Origin: Imbroritus primus
GTDB lineage: Bacteria > Pseudomonadota > Gammaproteobacteria > Burkholderiales > Burkholderiaceae
DNA length: 64,000 nt
Reading direction: 5' to 3'
Assembly: GCF_964332355.1 (NCBI RefSeq)
Contig: NZ_OZ201293.1
Span: forward strand, 2,418,001-2,482,000
The notes under the pieces were generated by a model. The model worked only from the letters and a program-made list of their open reading frames with translations, did not search any database and was not told the origin of the DNA. Shown here piece by piece: positions 1 through 9,195 of this stretch (position 1 is the stretch's first letter; each line of letters begins with the position of its first letter). Made by a program: the position numbers and the translations under genes.

Positions 1-559
1 CGAAGTTCACGTCCCATACTTGCTCCGCGATTTCGGTACGTGACAGAACCTCGCCCTTGCGGCGCAAGAGCAGCGTCAGCAGTTGGAATTCCTTTGCGGA
101 CAGATCGATGCGCTGGCCGGCCCGAGTAGCGCGCCGCCTCGCCAGGTCCATATGCAAGTCCCCCAGGCACAGCACCAGCGCATCAGGCGCGGGCGCAGTA
201 CCGGCGGTGCGGCGCAGCAGCACCTCGATGCGTGCCACCAGTTCGGAAAAGGCGAACGGCTTAACGAGGTAGTCGTCCGCTCCTGCCTTCAGCCCGCGTA
301 CGCGATCCTCGATGCGATGGCGGGCCGTCAACATGATCACCGGCGTCTGCTTGCTCTGCCGCAGTGCAGCCAGCAAGCCGAAGCCATCGATGCCCGGCAG
401 CATGGTGTCGAGAACGATCAGGTCGTAGTGGCCGTCAGAGGCCATGTGGAGGCCATCGATGCCGTTGGCAGCCACATCGATCACATAGCCTTCTTCAGAG
501 AGTCCCTTGCGAAGATAGTCCGCGAGCTTGGCTTCGTCTTCCACGATCAGCAGCTTCAT
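1..559 (-). CDS. Heavy-metal two-component response regulator (CzcR/CopR/IrlR type), C-terminus off window
   Basis: An OmpR-family response regulator read from ATG at 559 leftwards and cut by the window edge. The receiver domain shows the acidic pair E7-D8, phospho-acceptor D51 in VLDTMLPG and the KPF motif near residue 104. The winged-helix effector starts with the LSAKEFQLL signature typical of CusR/CopR/CzcR regulators, and the open frame ends in QVWDVNF. Roughly 186 of the expected ~225 residues are present. It is divergent from the DUF4148 gene and the czc genes. A cognate sensor kinase would be expected just outside the window. A role in controlling the adjacent efflux operon is inference from position and subfamily. 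Confidence 0.88.
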   Translation of the reverse strand, partial: MKLLIVEDEAKLADYLRKGLSEEGYVIDVAANGIDGLHMASDGHYDLIVLDTMLPGIDGFGLLAALRQSKQTPVIMLTARHRIEDRVRGLKAGADDYLVKPFAFSELVARIEVLLRRTAGTAPAPDALVLCLGDLHMDLARRRATRAGQRIDLSAKEFQLLTLLLRRKGEVLSRTEIAEQVWDVNF

Positions 560-703
560 GCGCAGCGTTCCTGCTGCGGTCTCTCGCAACCTGTCCAAAT
601 TGTCATCTGCACGTTTTACTCCCGTTCGGTGCCGGTTCTTACATTGTGCTCATGCCTTCGGGCATATCGATTTTCTGCAAATCACACTGGAAAGGACCAT
701 GCA

Positions 704-1039
704 ATGAAACTGACCCATCTTGTCGCCATGAAAGCCATTATCCTGGCCACGGCACTGCCCATGGCGGCCCAGGCCGATTCGCTCTGGCACCCCGCGTCCA
801 ATGAGCAGGGCTTCACGTATCACCCCGATCATTTCAAGAGTACCAAGACCCGTGCCCAGGTGCTGGCCGAGGTCGAGGCAGCCCGCAAGGACGGTACGCT
901 CACGCTGATGCAACGTGGACTGCCGGTGCCCATCAAGAGTTCCGCAGCACCGAAGACGCGCCAACAGGTTGTCGATGAGATGCGCAGCGAATCACCAGAA
1001 GCGCGGCGTGCGCGGCTCGAAATGTATTCCGGCGGTTGA
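704..1039 (+). CDS. DUF4148 domain-containing secreted protein
   Basis: A 111-residue protein with a signal peptide: a charged start, then a hydrophobic stretch ending near residue 25 after MAAQA. The mature part holds the DUF4148 pattern (TRAQVLAEVEAARKDG, then a second R-x-QVVDEM segment). This family is common in Burkholderia, Ralstonia and Cupriavidus, often beside metal-responsive two-component genes; its function is unknown. I chose the ATG at 704 because GGAAAGGA lies just upstream and the signal peptide starts cleanly there. It is divergent from the response regulator with about 145 bp between, so the two may share a control region. Confidence 0.8.
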   Translation: MKLTHLVAMKAIILATALPMAAQADSLWHPASNEQGFTYHPDHFKSTKTRAQVLAEVEAARKDGTLTLMQRGLPVPIKSSAAPKTRQQVVDEMRSESPEARRARLEMYSGG

Positions 1040-1211
1040 CACTGCTGCCAATACCCTGCGCTGCCGTGCCCCTCGTGTCGCTTCGTTGCGTCAAGCGACC
1101 ACAGCTATTCGAATATAGAAGCGGTCCTTATTTCATTCTGGATGAACCCGCGAGGAGGCACGCTACGCGCAGAGGACTCTGAAACAAACCCAAGCAGCGA
1201 GGAATGGCGGA

Positions 1212-1240
1212 TTGAAGCCTGTAGCTGCTACACTGTTACC
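1212..1240 (+). promoter_or_regulatory. Candidate MerR-type promoter dyad before czcI
   Basis: TTGAAG (1212-1217) is followed by the dyad TGTAG-CTG-CTACA (1220-1232), whose centre sits about 9 bp past the hexamer. This is the geometry of a MerR-family operator inside a long promoter spacer. The half-sites resemble the CTATAG/CTACAG core of CadR/PbrR/ZntR operators. The -10 is poor (around 1237) and the likely czcI ATG (1244) lies almost at the predicted transcript start. No merR-like gene is visible in the window. Confidence 0.4.
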
Positions 1241-1243
1241 CCT

Positions 1244-1597
1244 ATGCGCAAATGGCTGGCTATCGTCTTGCTGGTGTTCTTGCCGCTCCAATTCAGTTGG
1301 GCGGCTGTGGCCAGTTATTGCCAGCATGAAACCGGGGCTGCGGCCAAGCACTTCGGCCACCATGCGCACCAGCACAAGGCGGCCGACGGCAAGGACGCCA
1401 GCCCTGATCCGGCCAAGACCCTGGGCGGCGATCCTGATTGCCCGTCCTGTCATGCCGGGTGCTTCTCGGTCTTGTCAGGGGATGTCAAGCTGGCGTCGTC
1501 GATCAGCCCGTCCCTGGATACGGCGTACCACCCGGAGAGCCTTGCCGCGCCTCCACCCGAACGTTTAGAGCGCCCTCGGTGGCGTGCCCTCGCCTGA
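1244..1597 (+). CDS. czcI: CzcI-like small periplasmic metal-resistance protein
   Basis: A 117-residue protein starting MRKWLAIVLLVFLPLQFSWA, a clear signal peptide followed by AAVASYCQHE as in CzcI of Cupriavidus metallidurans. The mature part is rich in potential metal ligands: HFGHHAHQHK near residues 45-54 and CPSCHAGC near residues 74-81. CzcI is encoded just ahead of czcC in known czc operons; its molecular role is not settled (a regulatory or metal-buffering role has been suggested). The frame stays open upstream to a GTG/ATG near 1142, but the signal peptide argues for ATG 1244. No Shine-Dalgarno is visible there. Confidence 0.72.
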   Translation: MRKWLAIVLLVFLPLQFSWAAVASYCQHETGAAAKHFGHHAHQHKAADGKDASPDPAKTLGGDPDCPSCHAGCFSVLSGDVKLASSISPSLDTAYHPESLAAPPPERLERPRWRALA

Positions 1598-1763
1598 TCG
1601 GCGGGGAGCGCGTTCCTTTCTCTTCGTCCTCACCCCTGCCGTCGCGCATGGCGCGCTACGGTATCCAGCCGGCTTCGTGCGGCTGATGTGACGACGTTGC
1701 TGGCGATCATCTGGATCGCCCCCCGCCGATTCCCTCGTGTATTTCAAGTCACTGGAGAATCGG

Positions 1764-3080
1764 ATGTTGAAGGGTATTCACAATCACAACGCAAGGGCAA
1801 CGGCGGCAGGCTTGCTCCTTGCGTTCACGGCAGGGCTGGCTTTCGCCCAGCCGCTGCCAGCGCTGCCGGGCAATGCCCAAAGCGGGGCGCAGACTGAAGC
1901 AACGGCTCCACTGAGCCTGCAAAAAGCCATCGCGCTGGCTTTGGAAGCCAATCTTGACCTGACCGTCGCTCAGCGGGAAGTCGAGGCCGTGCAAGGCCAG
2001 GTGCTTCAGGCGCAAGCGCGCCGCAACCCCGAACTGGCGTATGCGCTTGAAGACCAGCGCACGCAAACCCGCACCCAAAGCGCTCAGATCAACCTGCCCA
2101 TCGAATTGGGCGGCAAGCGCGCTGCCCGCATCACGGCGGCAGAGCGTGGGCGTGACGTTGCGGTCGAGGAGTTGAACGCGCGTCGCGTCGAAATTCGCGC
2201 CGCCGTGGTCGCCGCCTTCTTCGATGCGCTGGCAGCCCAGGATCGCACGGCCTTGGCCCAGGACAGCGTTGACTTGGCCAGGAAAGCGACGGACGCCGTT
2301 GCCAAGCGCGTGATGGCGGGCAAGGTCTCTCCGGTCGAGGAAACCAAGGCCCGGGTGGCCGAGGCCGGCGTGCGGGTTGAACTGGCGCAGGCCCAAAGCG
2401 AACAGCGCAGCGCCCGCGCACGGCTGGCCAGCTTGCTGGGGGCCAGCCCGCCACAGTTCACCCAGGTGTCGGGCAGTGTGGATGATCTCCCGGTCGTCCC
2501 TTCGCTGGATGACATCCAGCAGCGCCTGTCGGCCTCGTCGGCATTGCGCCGGGCGCAGTTGGAAGTTGAACGCCGCAGGTCATTGGCTGACGTGGAGCGG
2601 AGCAAGCAAACGCCAGATGTCACGGTCAGCCTGGGCGTGAAGCGCCCGAACGAGCTTGCGCGCAATCAGTTGATGCTCGGCGTTTCCGTGCCGCTGCCTT
2701 TGTTTGACCGCAATCAGGGCAACTTGCTGGAAGCGTTGAAGCGTGAAGACAAGGCGCGGGACGAACTCCAGGCGTTGAACCTGCGCCTGAGCACGGAAGT
2801 GCTGCAAGCCCGCGAACGGCTGACGTTGGTTCGCGGCGAGATCGACGTGTTGCAGCGCGAGGTACTGCCTGGGGCCAAGAGCGCCTATGACGCGGCCACC
2901 GTGGGTTTTGGCTACGGAAAGTTCAATTTCCTGGAAGTGCTGGACGCACAGCGCACCTACTTCGCCGCCCAATCCCAATACCTCAAGGCACTGGCCGAAG
3001 CGCATCGCGCGGCGGCGGACATGGATCGCGTGATCGGCGCATCCGAACCCACGACCACCCCGCCCGCGAACAAGGAATGA
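1764..3080 (+). CDS. czcC: CzcC-type outer-membrane factor of RND metal efflux
   Basis: A TolC-superfamily outer-membrane channel of about 438 residues that would dock onto CzcB/CzcA to export Co2+, Zn2+ and Cd2+ across the envelope. It has an N-terminal signal peptide ending near AFAQ, then two outer-membrane efflux repeats rich in long Ala/Arg/Glu helices, including FLEVLDAQRTYFAAQSQY late in the protein. I place the start at ATG 1764, with GGAG seven bases upstream; an ATG at 1737 in the same frame is less likely. The stop overlaps the czcB start by 4 bp (ATGA), which indicates translational coupling. Confidence 0.9.
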   Translation: MLKGIHNHNARATAAGLLLAFTAGLAFAQPLPALPGNAQSGAQTEATAPLSLQKAIALALEANLDLTVAQREVEAVQGQVLQAQARRNPELAYALEDQRTQTRTQSAQINLPIELGGKRAARITAAERGRDVAVEELNARRVEIRAAVVAAFFDALAAQDRTALAQDSVDLARKATDAVAKRVMAGKVSPVEETKARVAEAGVRVELAQAQSEQRSARARLASLLGASPPQFTQVSGSVDDLPVVPSLDDIQQRLSASSALRRAQLEVERRRSLADVERSKQTPDVTVSLGVKRPNELARNQLMLGVSVPLPLFDRNQGNLLEALKREDKARDELQALNLRLSTEVLQARERLTLVRGEIDVLQREVLPGAKSAYDAATVGFGYGKFNFLEVLDAQRTYFAAQSQYLKALAEAHRAAADMDRVIGASEPTTTPPANKE

Positions 3081-4675
3081 ACATGAAATTCGACACGAAC
3101 AAACTGAACGTCGGCAAGAAGCAATGGATTGCCATCGCCGTGATCGCCGTTGTGGGCGTTGGACTGGGCGGCGCCATCCTCGGCGGCAAGACGGGCAAGA
3201 GCGCCGAAGGCGAGGGCCACAGCAGCCACGTTGAAGCCAAGGCCCACAGCGATGGTGAGCATCATGGCAAGACAAGCGATGCGCAGCACGAGGACGACAA
3301 GGGCCATGCGGATGGCGAGCACCATGAAGGGCCGGGCAAGGGGCCGCATGGCGGCAAGCTGTTCAATGAAGGGGATTTCGGATTGGAGGCATTGCTCGCC
3401 GAAGACGGCGGCGAGCCGCGCCTACGCATCTGGCTGTACGACAAGGGCAAGGCGCTGGCCGCCAGCGCCGCCAAGGTCAGCGCCACCGTTTCGCGTTTGA
3501 CCGGCGAGAAGCAGGCGCTCAATTTCGCGCCCGACAAAGACAGTCTGCTGAGTCGCGAGACCGTGCCGGAGCCCCATGCGTTCGAGATCAACATCGTGGC
3601 ACAAACGGCCAATGCGCCTTTCAGGTTCAGCTTCAGCCAGGAAGAGGGGAAAGTCGAACTCAGCGATGCGCAAATCAAGGCGGCATCCATCGGCATCGAC
3701 ACCGCAGGGGCTGCAAGCATCAAGTCTGCCCTGCAATTGCCGGGCGAGATCCGCCTGAACGAAGACCGCACCTCGCATGTCGTCCCGCGCATGGCGGGCG
3801 TGGTCGAGAGCGTGCAGGCCAGCTTGGGACAAACGGTCAAGAAGGGACAGGTGCTGGCGGTCATAACCAGCCCGACCGCCTCCGAGCAGCGCAGCGAATT
3901 GCAGACGGCGCAAAAGCGGCTGGCTTTGGCCAAGACCACCTTCGAGCGCGAGAAGCGGCTGTGGGAACAGAAGATTTCCGCCGAGCAGGATTACCTGCAA
4001 GCCGGGCAGGCATTGAACGAGGCGCAGGTCGCCGTGGCCAACGCGCAGCAGAAGCTGTCTGCCGTGGGCCTGGCCCCAGGGTCTTCGGGCGGGCTGAACC
4101 GCCTGGAGTTGCGCGCACCCTTCGATGGCGTGGTGATTGAAAAGCACCTCAGCCAGGGCGAAGCCGTCAAGGAAGACGCTGCCGTGTTCACTGTGTCTGA
4201 CCTGGGCCAGGTCTGGGCGGAAATCAACGTGCCTGCCAAGGATTTGCCGCTCGTCCGAGTGGGCGAAAAAGTCAACATCAAGGCCACGGCCTTCGATGCC
4301 AGCGCGCAAGGCACCATCACTTTCGTGGGCGCGTTGATCGGCGAGCAGACCCGCACGGCCAAGGCCCGCGTGGTCTTGGCCAATCCGCAGGGCGCGTGGC
4401 GTCCCGGCCTGTTCGTCAATGTGGAAGTGACCGCATCCGAGGCCAACGTGCCCGTCACTGTGGCCAGCGATGCGATACAGAGCGTGGGCGACAAGCCCGT
4501 CGTCTTCGTCAAGGTGAATGACGGCTTCGTGGCCCAGCCCGTGCAGTTGGGCCGCAGCGACGGCAAGCGCGTCGAGGTGCTGCAAGGGCTCCAAGCCGGG
4601 GCAGCGTATGCGGCGGCAGGCAGTTTCGTCGTGAAGTCCGAACTCGGCAAAGCCTCTGCCGAACACACCCATTGA
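3077..4675 (+). CDS. czcB: CzcB-type periplasmic adaptor of RND metal efflux
   Basis: A membrane-fusion protein of 532 residues. An N-terminal membrane anchor (residues ~15-35) is followed by a His/Asp/Glu-rich stretch (residues ~48-92, many HxD, EHH and GHA units) that can bind metal. Next come a small beta domain, a biotinyl-lipoyl half motif (PRMAGVVESV), a long coiled-coil hairpin with A/Q/E-rich helices, the second lipoyl half (LRAPFDGVVIEKHLSQGE) and a beta-barrel. It bridges CzcA and CzcC. The His-rich insert is also known in some CzcB proteins and marks a heavy-metal rather than drug system. It overlaps czcC by 4 bp and precedes czcA by 16 bp. Confidence 0.92.
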   Translation: MNMKFDTNKLNVGKKQWIAIAVIAVVGVGLGGAILGGKTGKSAEGEGHSSHVEAKAHSDGEHHGKTSDAQHEDDKGHADGEHHEGPGKGPHGGKLFNEGDFGLEALLAEDGGEPRLRIWLYDKGKALAASAAKVSATVSRLTGEKQALNFAPDKDSLLSRETVPEPHAFEINIVAQTANAPFRFSFSQEEGKVELSDAQIKAASIGIDTAGAASIKSALQLPGEIRLNEDRTSHVVPRMAGVVESVQASLGQTVKKGQVLAVITSPTASEQRSELQTAQKRLALAKTTFEREKRLWEQKISAEQDYLQAGQALNEAQVAVANAQQKLSAVGLAPGSSGGLNRLELRAPFDGVVIEKHLSQGEAVKEDAAVFTVSDLGQVWAEINVPAKDLPLVRVGEKVNIKATAFDASAQGTITFVGALIGEQTRTAKARVVLANPQGAWRPGLFVNVEVTASEANVPVTVASDAIQSVGDKPVVFVKVNDGFVAQPVQLGRSDGKRVEVLQGLQAGAAYAAAGSFVVKSELGKASAEHTH

Positions 4676-4691
4676 TGCCGGAGCCACGTCC

Positions 4692-7600
4692 ATGTTTGAA
4701 AAACTTATTCGCGCGGCCATCGAGCACCGATGGCTGGTGCTGCTGGCCGCCATCGGCATGGCCGCCATTGGCGTATTCAGCTATCAGAAGCTGCCCATCG
4801 ACGCCGTTCCGGACATCACCAACGTCCAGGTGCAGATCAATACGCAGGCGCCGGGCTATTCGCCGCTGGAGGTCGAGCAACGGGTGACGTACCCGATTGA
4901 AACGGTGATGGCGGGCCTGCCCAACCTGGAGCAGACCCGCTCCCTGTCGCGCTATGGTCTGTCGCAAGTGACGGTGATCTTCAAGGACGGCACCGACATC
5001 TACTTCGCGCGCCAGTTGGTCAATGAGCGCATCCAGGAGGCACGCGACAAACTGCCCGCCGGCATCACGCCTGCACTGGGGCCGATTTCCACCGGCCTGG
5101 GCGAAATTTACCTGTGGACGGTCGAGGCCAAGGACGGTGCGAAGAAGCCCAACGGCACACCCTACACGGCCACCGACCTGCGCGAGATCCAGGACTGGAT
5201 CATCAAGCCGCAGTTGCGCAACGTGCCCGGCGTGACGGAAATCAACTCGATCGGCGGCTATGCCAAGGAATACCAGATCGCGCCTATCCCCGCGCGTCTG
5301 GCTTCGTTGGGCGTCACCCTGCAAGACATCGTGACGGCGCTGGACCGCAACAACGGCAACGTGGGCGCGGGCTACATCGAAAAGCGCGGCGAGCAGTATC
5401 TGATCCGGGCGCCTGGGCAGGTCAAGACGCTGGAGGACATCGGCAACGTCATCCTCAGCAGCGCGGGCGGGGTGCCCATCCGCGTGCGCGACGTGGCGGA
5501 CGTTGGGATGGGGCGCGAACTGCGCACCGGTGCCGCCACGGACAACGGCCGTGAAGTGGTGCTGGGCACGGTCTTCATGCTCATCGGCCAGAACAGTCGC
5601 ACGGTGTCGCAGGCCGTGGACAAGAAAATGGTGGAGATCAACCGCAGCCTGCCCGAGGGCGTGCACGCGGTGACGGTCTACGACCGCACCGTGCTGGTGG
5701 ACAAGGCCATCGCCACGGTGAAGAAGAACCTGCTGGAAGGCGCGATCCTGGTGATCGTCATCCTGTTTCTGTTCCTGGGCAACATCCGTGCGGCCATCAT
5801 CACGGCGACGGTGATTCCCTTGTCGATGCTGTTCACCTTCACGGGCATGGTGCATTACAAGGTGAGCGCCAACCTGATGAGCCTGGGGGCGCTGGATTTC
5901 GGCATCATCATCGACGGGGCGGTGGTGATCGTCGAGAACTGCGTGCGCCGTCTGGCCCATGCGCAGGCGCACTTTGGCAGGCCCTTGACGCGGGCGGAAC
6001 GCTTTCACGAGGTGTTCCTGGCATCCAAGGAATCGCGCCGCGCGCTGCTGTTCGGGCAGCTCATCATCATGGTGGTGTACCTGCCCATCTTTGCCCTGAC
6101 GGGTGTGGAAGGGAAGATGTTCCACCCGATGGCGTTCACCGTGGTGGCCGCGCTGGTGGGGGCCATGATCCTGTCGGTGACTTTCATTCCGGCGGCGGTC
6201 GCCCTGTTCATCGGCCATCGGGTCAGCGAGACGGAAAACTTCTTGGTGGTGCAAGCCAAGCGCTGGTACGGCCCGTTGCTGGATCGCGTGATGGCGGCCA
6301 AGGCCGTGGTGTTGGCGGCAGCCGCCGTGGCGATTGTGCTGTGCGGCCTGATTGCCACCCGCATGGGCAGCGAGTTCGTGCCCAGCCTGAACGAGGGCGA
6401 CTTCGCCATCCAGGCCCTGCGCATTCCGGGTACCAGCCTGACGCAATCGGTGGCGATGCAGCAGCAACTGGAAGCGACGCTGAAGGCCAAATTCCCTGAG
6501 ATCGACCGCGTTTTTGCGCGCACTGGCACGGCGGAAATCGCCTCCGACCCGATGCCGCCGAACATTTCCGACGGCTACATCATGCTCAAGCCCCTGTCCG
6601 AGTGGCCCGAGCCGCGCAAGTCACGCGACGAATTGCTGGCGGCCATTCAGGAGACCGTGGGCAAGGTGCCGGGGAACAACTATGAGTTCTCGCAGCCGAT
6701 CCAGTTGCGCTTCAACGAACTCATCTCGGGAGTGCGCAGTGATGTGGCAGTGAAGATTTTTGGCGACGACATGGATGTCTTGAACAAGACGGGTGAGGAA
6801 GTCTCATCCATGTTGCAGAAGATTCCTGGCGCGTCCGAGGTCAAGGTGGAGCAGACCACCGGCTTGCCGATGCTGACCGTGAACATCGACCGCCAGAAAG
6901 CCGCACGCTACGGGCTGAACGTAGCCGACATCCAGGACGTGGTGGCCACGGCCATCGGCGGGCGCGAGGCCGGCACCTTGTTTGAAGGCGACCGCCGTTT
7001 CGACATCCTGGTTCGCCTGCCGGAATCGTTGCGCAACGACCTGGAAAGCATGAAGCGCCTGCCGATTCCGCTGCCGCGCGGAACGGGTGGGACCGGCAGT
7101 GCCGAAGGACGGACGAACTTCATCCAATTGGCCGAGGTGGCGAGCTTCGAGCTGGCACCCGGCCCCAACCAGGTCAGCCGCGAAAACGGCAAGCGCCGCA
7201 TCGTGGTGAGCGCCAACGTGCGCGGCCGTGACGTGGGCTCATTCGTGGCCGACGCCGAGGCGGCGCTGGCACAGGTCAAGATTCCCACGGGCTACTGGAC
7301 GAGTTGGGGCGGTACTTTCGAGAATCTGCAATCAGCCACGCAGCGTTTGCAGATCGTCGTGCCGGTGTCGCTGCTGCTGGTGTTCCTGCTGTTGTTCGCC
7401 ATGTTCGGCAATGTCAAGGACGGCTTGCTGGTCTTTACTGGCATTCCGTTCGCGCTGACCGGCGGCATCTTGGCGCTGTGGCTGCGCGACATTCCTCTGT
7501 CGATTTCCGCTGCCGTGGGCTTCATCGCGCTGTCAGGTGTGGCCGTGCTCAATGGCCTAGTGATGATTTCCTACATCCGCGGGTTGCGCGAGGACGGAAC

Positions 7601-7880
7601 ACCGCTGGATGAAGCCATCCGCGAGGGCGCGCTGACACGCTTGCGGCCGGTGCTGATGACAGCCCTAGTGGCGTCGCTGGGTTTCATCCCGATGGCGATT
7701 GCCACGGGAACAGGCGCGGAAGTGCAACGCCCCCTGGCTACCGTAGTGATCGGAGGCATCTTGTCTTCCACCGTGCTGACGCTGCTGGTGCTACCGATTC
7801 TGTATCGGCTGGCCCATCGCCCGGACGAGCAAGAAGAGGATGTCACGGCAGAGCCCGCACATGAGGGCGTAACCGCTTGA
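4692..7880 (+). CDS. czcA: CzcA-type heavy-metal RND proton antiporter
   Basis: A 1062-residue inner-membrane pump, the expected length for CzcA. The heavy-metal RND signature DFGIIIDGAVVIVEN places acidic residues at D402, D408 and E415, the positions shown to be needed for proton-driven metal transport in C. metallidurans CzcA. Twelve membrane segments and two large periplasmic loops are visible (for example GNIRAAIITATVIPLSMLF and GVAVLNGLVMISYIRGL). Expected substrates are Co2+, Zn2+ and Cd2+; the sequence alone cannot settle specificity within the HME1 class. It closes the czc operon as seen here, and a sequence resembling the start of another gene follows 11 bp later. Confidence 0.94.
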   Translation: MFEKLIRAAIEHRWLVLLAAIGMAAIGVFSYQKLPIDAVPDITNVQVQINTQAPGYSPLEVEQRVTYPIETVMAGLPNLEQTRSLSRYGLSQVTVIFKDGTDIYFARQLVNERIQEARDKLPAGITPALGPISTGLGEIYLWTVEAKDGAKKPNGTPYTATDLREIQDWIIKPQLRNVPGVTEINSIGGYAKEYQIAPIPARLASLGVTLQDIVTALDRNNGNVGAGYIEKRGEQYLIRAPGQVKTLEDIGNVILSSAGGVPIRVRDVADVGMGRELRTGAATDNGREVVLGTVFMLIGQNSRTVSQAVDKKMVEINRSLPEGVHAVTVYDRTVLVDKAIATVKKNLLEGAILVIVILFLFLGNIRAAIITATVIPLSMLFTFTGMVHYKVSANLMSLGALDFGIIIDGAVVIVENCVRRLAHAQAHFGRPLTRAERFHEVFLASKESRRALLFGQLIIMVVYLPIFALTGVEGKMFHPMAFTVVAALVGAMILSVTFIPAAVALFIGHRVSETENFLVVQAKRWYGPLLDRVMAAKAVVLAAAAVAIVLCGLIATRMGSEFVPSLNEGDFAIQALRIPGTSLTQSVAMQQQLEATLKAKFPEIDRVFARTGTAEIASDPMPPNISDGYIMLKPLSEWPEPRKSRDELLAAIQETVGKVPGNNYEFSQPIQLRFNELISGVRSDVAVKIFGDDMDVLNKTGEEVSSMLQKIPGASEVKVEQTTGLPMLTVNIDRQKAARYGLNVADIQDVVATAIGGREAGTLFEGDRRFDILVRLPESLRNDLESMKRLPIPLPRGTGGTGSAEGRTNFIQLAEVASFELAPGPNQVSRENGKRRIVVSANVRGRDVGSFVADAEAALAQVKIPTGYWTSWGGTFENLQSATQRLQIVVPVSLLLVFLLLFAMFGNVKDGLLVFTGIPFALTGGILALWLRDIPLSISAAVGFIALSGVAVLNGLVMISYIRGLREDGTPLDEAIREGALTRLRPVLMTALVASLGFIPMAIATGTGAEVQRPLATVVIGGILSSTVLTLLVLPILYRLAHRPDEQEEDVTAEPAHEGVTA

Positions 7881-7891
7881 AAGGAACAGCG

Positions 7892-7990
7892 ATGAACGCC
7901 GTTACGGCACCACGACAGACTCCTTCAAGCTTTACAGGGACATCGACTCATGGAATTCCGTCACCTTCGGTACTTTCTGGCCGTTGCTGA
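7892..7990 (+). pseudogene. Possible stub of a gene that once followed czcA
   Basis: Right after czcA an AAGGAA ribosome site precedes ATG 7892 (MNAVTAPRQ...). The frame ends after 32 codons and runs into the start of the LysR gene (7950) in another frame. The good ribosome site with no sensible product suggests a downstream czc gene whose body was lost at the cargo/backbone joint. No homologue is recognised, so this is inference. Confidence 0.3.
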
Positions 7991-8843
7991 GGAGCTGCAC
8001 TTCGCCCGCGCTGCGGAGCGGCTGCATATCGAACAGTCACCACTGTCGCGCGCCATCAGGGAATTGGAAGAAGAATTGGGCGCACAACTGTTCGTGCGTA
8101 CCAGCCGCAGCACGCGCCTGACGCTTGCGGGCAAGCTGCTGATGGAGAACGCGCCTCGCGTGCTGTTGGCGCTGGACCAAGCGCGTGAGAGCGTGAAGGC
8201 AGCGGCCAATGGCTTTCACGGCCGGTTGCGCGTGGCGCTGTCCGACGGCATCAGCCCCTCGCGCCTGCCGGCACTGCTGGCGCGCTGCCGCGAGGAAGAC
8301 CCGGAGATCGAGATCCGCCTGTTCGAGGTGCCGCTGGCCCAGCAGCTCAGCGGCCTGCGTGACGATCTATACGACGCGGGCTTCTCGATGGCCGACGAGG
8401 TGGGCGACGGCATCATCATCGAACCCGCCTGGGAGGATGAGCTGATGGTCGCCATGCCCGCGCGCCATGAACTACTGGCCCACAGGCGGGTACCGCTGGA
8501 TGAAGTGCTGCAACATCCCCTGGTGCTGGGCGACCCGGCAGTTTGCGAAGGCCATGCCAAGCAGATCGACCGCATCCTGCGCAAGCAGGACCGGGAGCCC
8601 TTGATCGAACAGTACGTCGCCACGTTCGACGTGATGATGACTTTCGTGTCGGCCGGCTTGGCGCTGGGGCTCGCAGGCGCCGCGCACATCGCTTCCAGCC
8701 ACGAGCCGGGCGTGGTGGGCCGACCGCTCGCGGGAAAGTCGCCCATGCTCACCACCTATCTGCTGCGCCGCGACGCCGAGCCGTCGCAGGCGCTAGCCCG
8801 CTTTATCGAGCGGGTCGAAGCCCTGGTACCGGGAGACGCTTAG
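7950..8843 (+). CDS. LysR-family transcriptional regulator of the ICE backbone
   Basis: A 297-residue LysR-type regulator. The N-terminal winged helix-turn-helix (MEFRHLRYFLAVAEE, LHIEQSPLSRAIRELEEELG, residues 1-60) is followed by a periplasmic-binding-like effector domain (residues ~90-293). A LysR gene occupies this place, just ahead of traG and trb, in Tn4371-type elements. Its target and inducer cannot be read from sequence. It lies on the same strand as the conjugation genes and is followed 35 bp later by the EexN-like gene, so control of transfer genes is plausible but not shown. Confidence 0.85.
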   Translation: MEFRHLRYFLAVAEELHFARAAERLHIEQSPLSRAIRELEEELGAQLFVRTSRSTRLTLAGKLLMENAPRVLLALDQARESVKAAANGFHGRLRVALSDGISPSRLPALLARCREEDPEIEIRLFEVPLAQQLSGLRDDLYDAGFSMADEVGDGIIIEPAWEDELMVAMPARHELLAHRRVPLDEVLQHPLVLGDPAVCEGHAKQIDRILRKQDREPLIEQYVATFDVMMTFVSAGLALGLAGAAHIASSHEPGVVGRPLAGKSPMLTTYLLRRDAEPSQALARFIERVEALVPGDA

Positions 8844-8878
8844 CCATTGGCCCCGTTTCACTTCGGAGGATTCAAGCC

Positions 8879-9151
8879 ATGAACCTATCCAAGATCATCG
8901 CTATGTCGTCGCTAGCAGTTCTGCTGGTCGCCTGCGGCAAGTCTGAGCCGTCCAAGCCCGCCGCCGTGCCCAGCGTGGAGCAACTGGCTGCTGACCCCGT
9001 GCGTTTGCGAGAACTGCGCCAGCAGTGCAAGACGGATCGTCCGACGATGGGCGACGTGCTGTGCAACCGAGTGGCCGAAGCGACGAACCGGCGTTTCCTG
9101 GGTGACGGCAAGGTGCCTTATACGCCGCCGAAGGAACCGCCGAAGTTCTGA
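8879..9151 (+). CDS. EexN-family lipoprotein (entry exclusion)
   Basis: A 90-residue lipoprotein. The N-terminal signal ends in a lipobox LLVAC, with C20 as the predicted lipidated residue. The mature part has the EexN/TrbK pattern: a VPSVEQLAADPVRLRELRQQC core, a second Cys, and the ending NRRFLGDG...PYTPP. Proteins of this family are linked to blocking redundant conjugative entry. A GGAGGA ribosome site lies just before ATG 8879. The last third is strikingly like the C-terminus of TrbJ encoded at 15986-16714 (see findings). It sits between the LysR gene and traG. Confidence 0.75.
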   Translation: MNLSKIIAMSSLAVLLVACGKSEPSKPAAVPSVEQLAADPVRLRELRQQCKTDRPTMGDVLCNRVAEATNRRFLGDGKVPYTPPKEPPKF

Positions 9152-9195
9152 TGGTCGGTTTGCCGCAACGCACCTGCGCGTGCCTGCGCCTTTTT

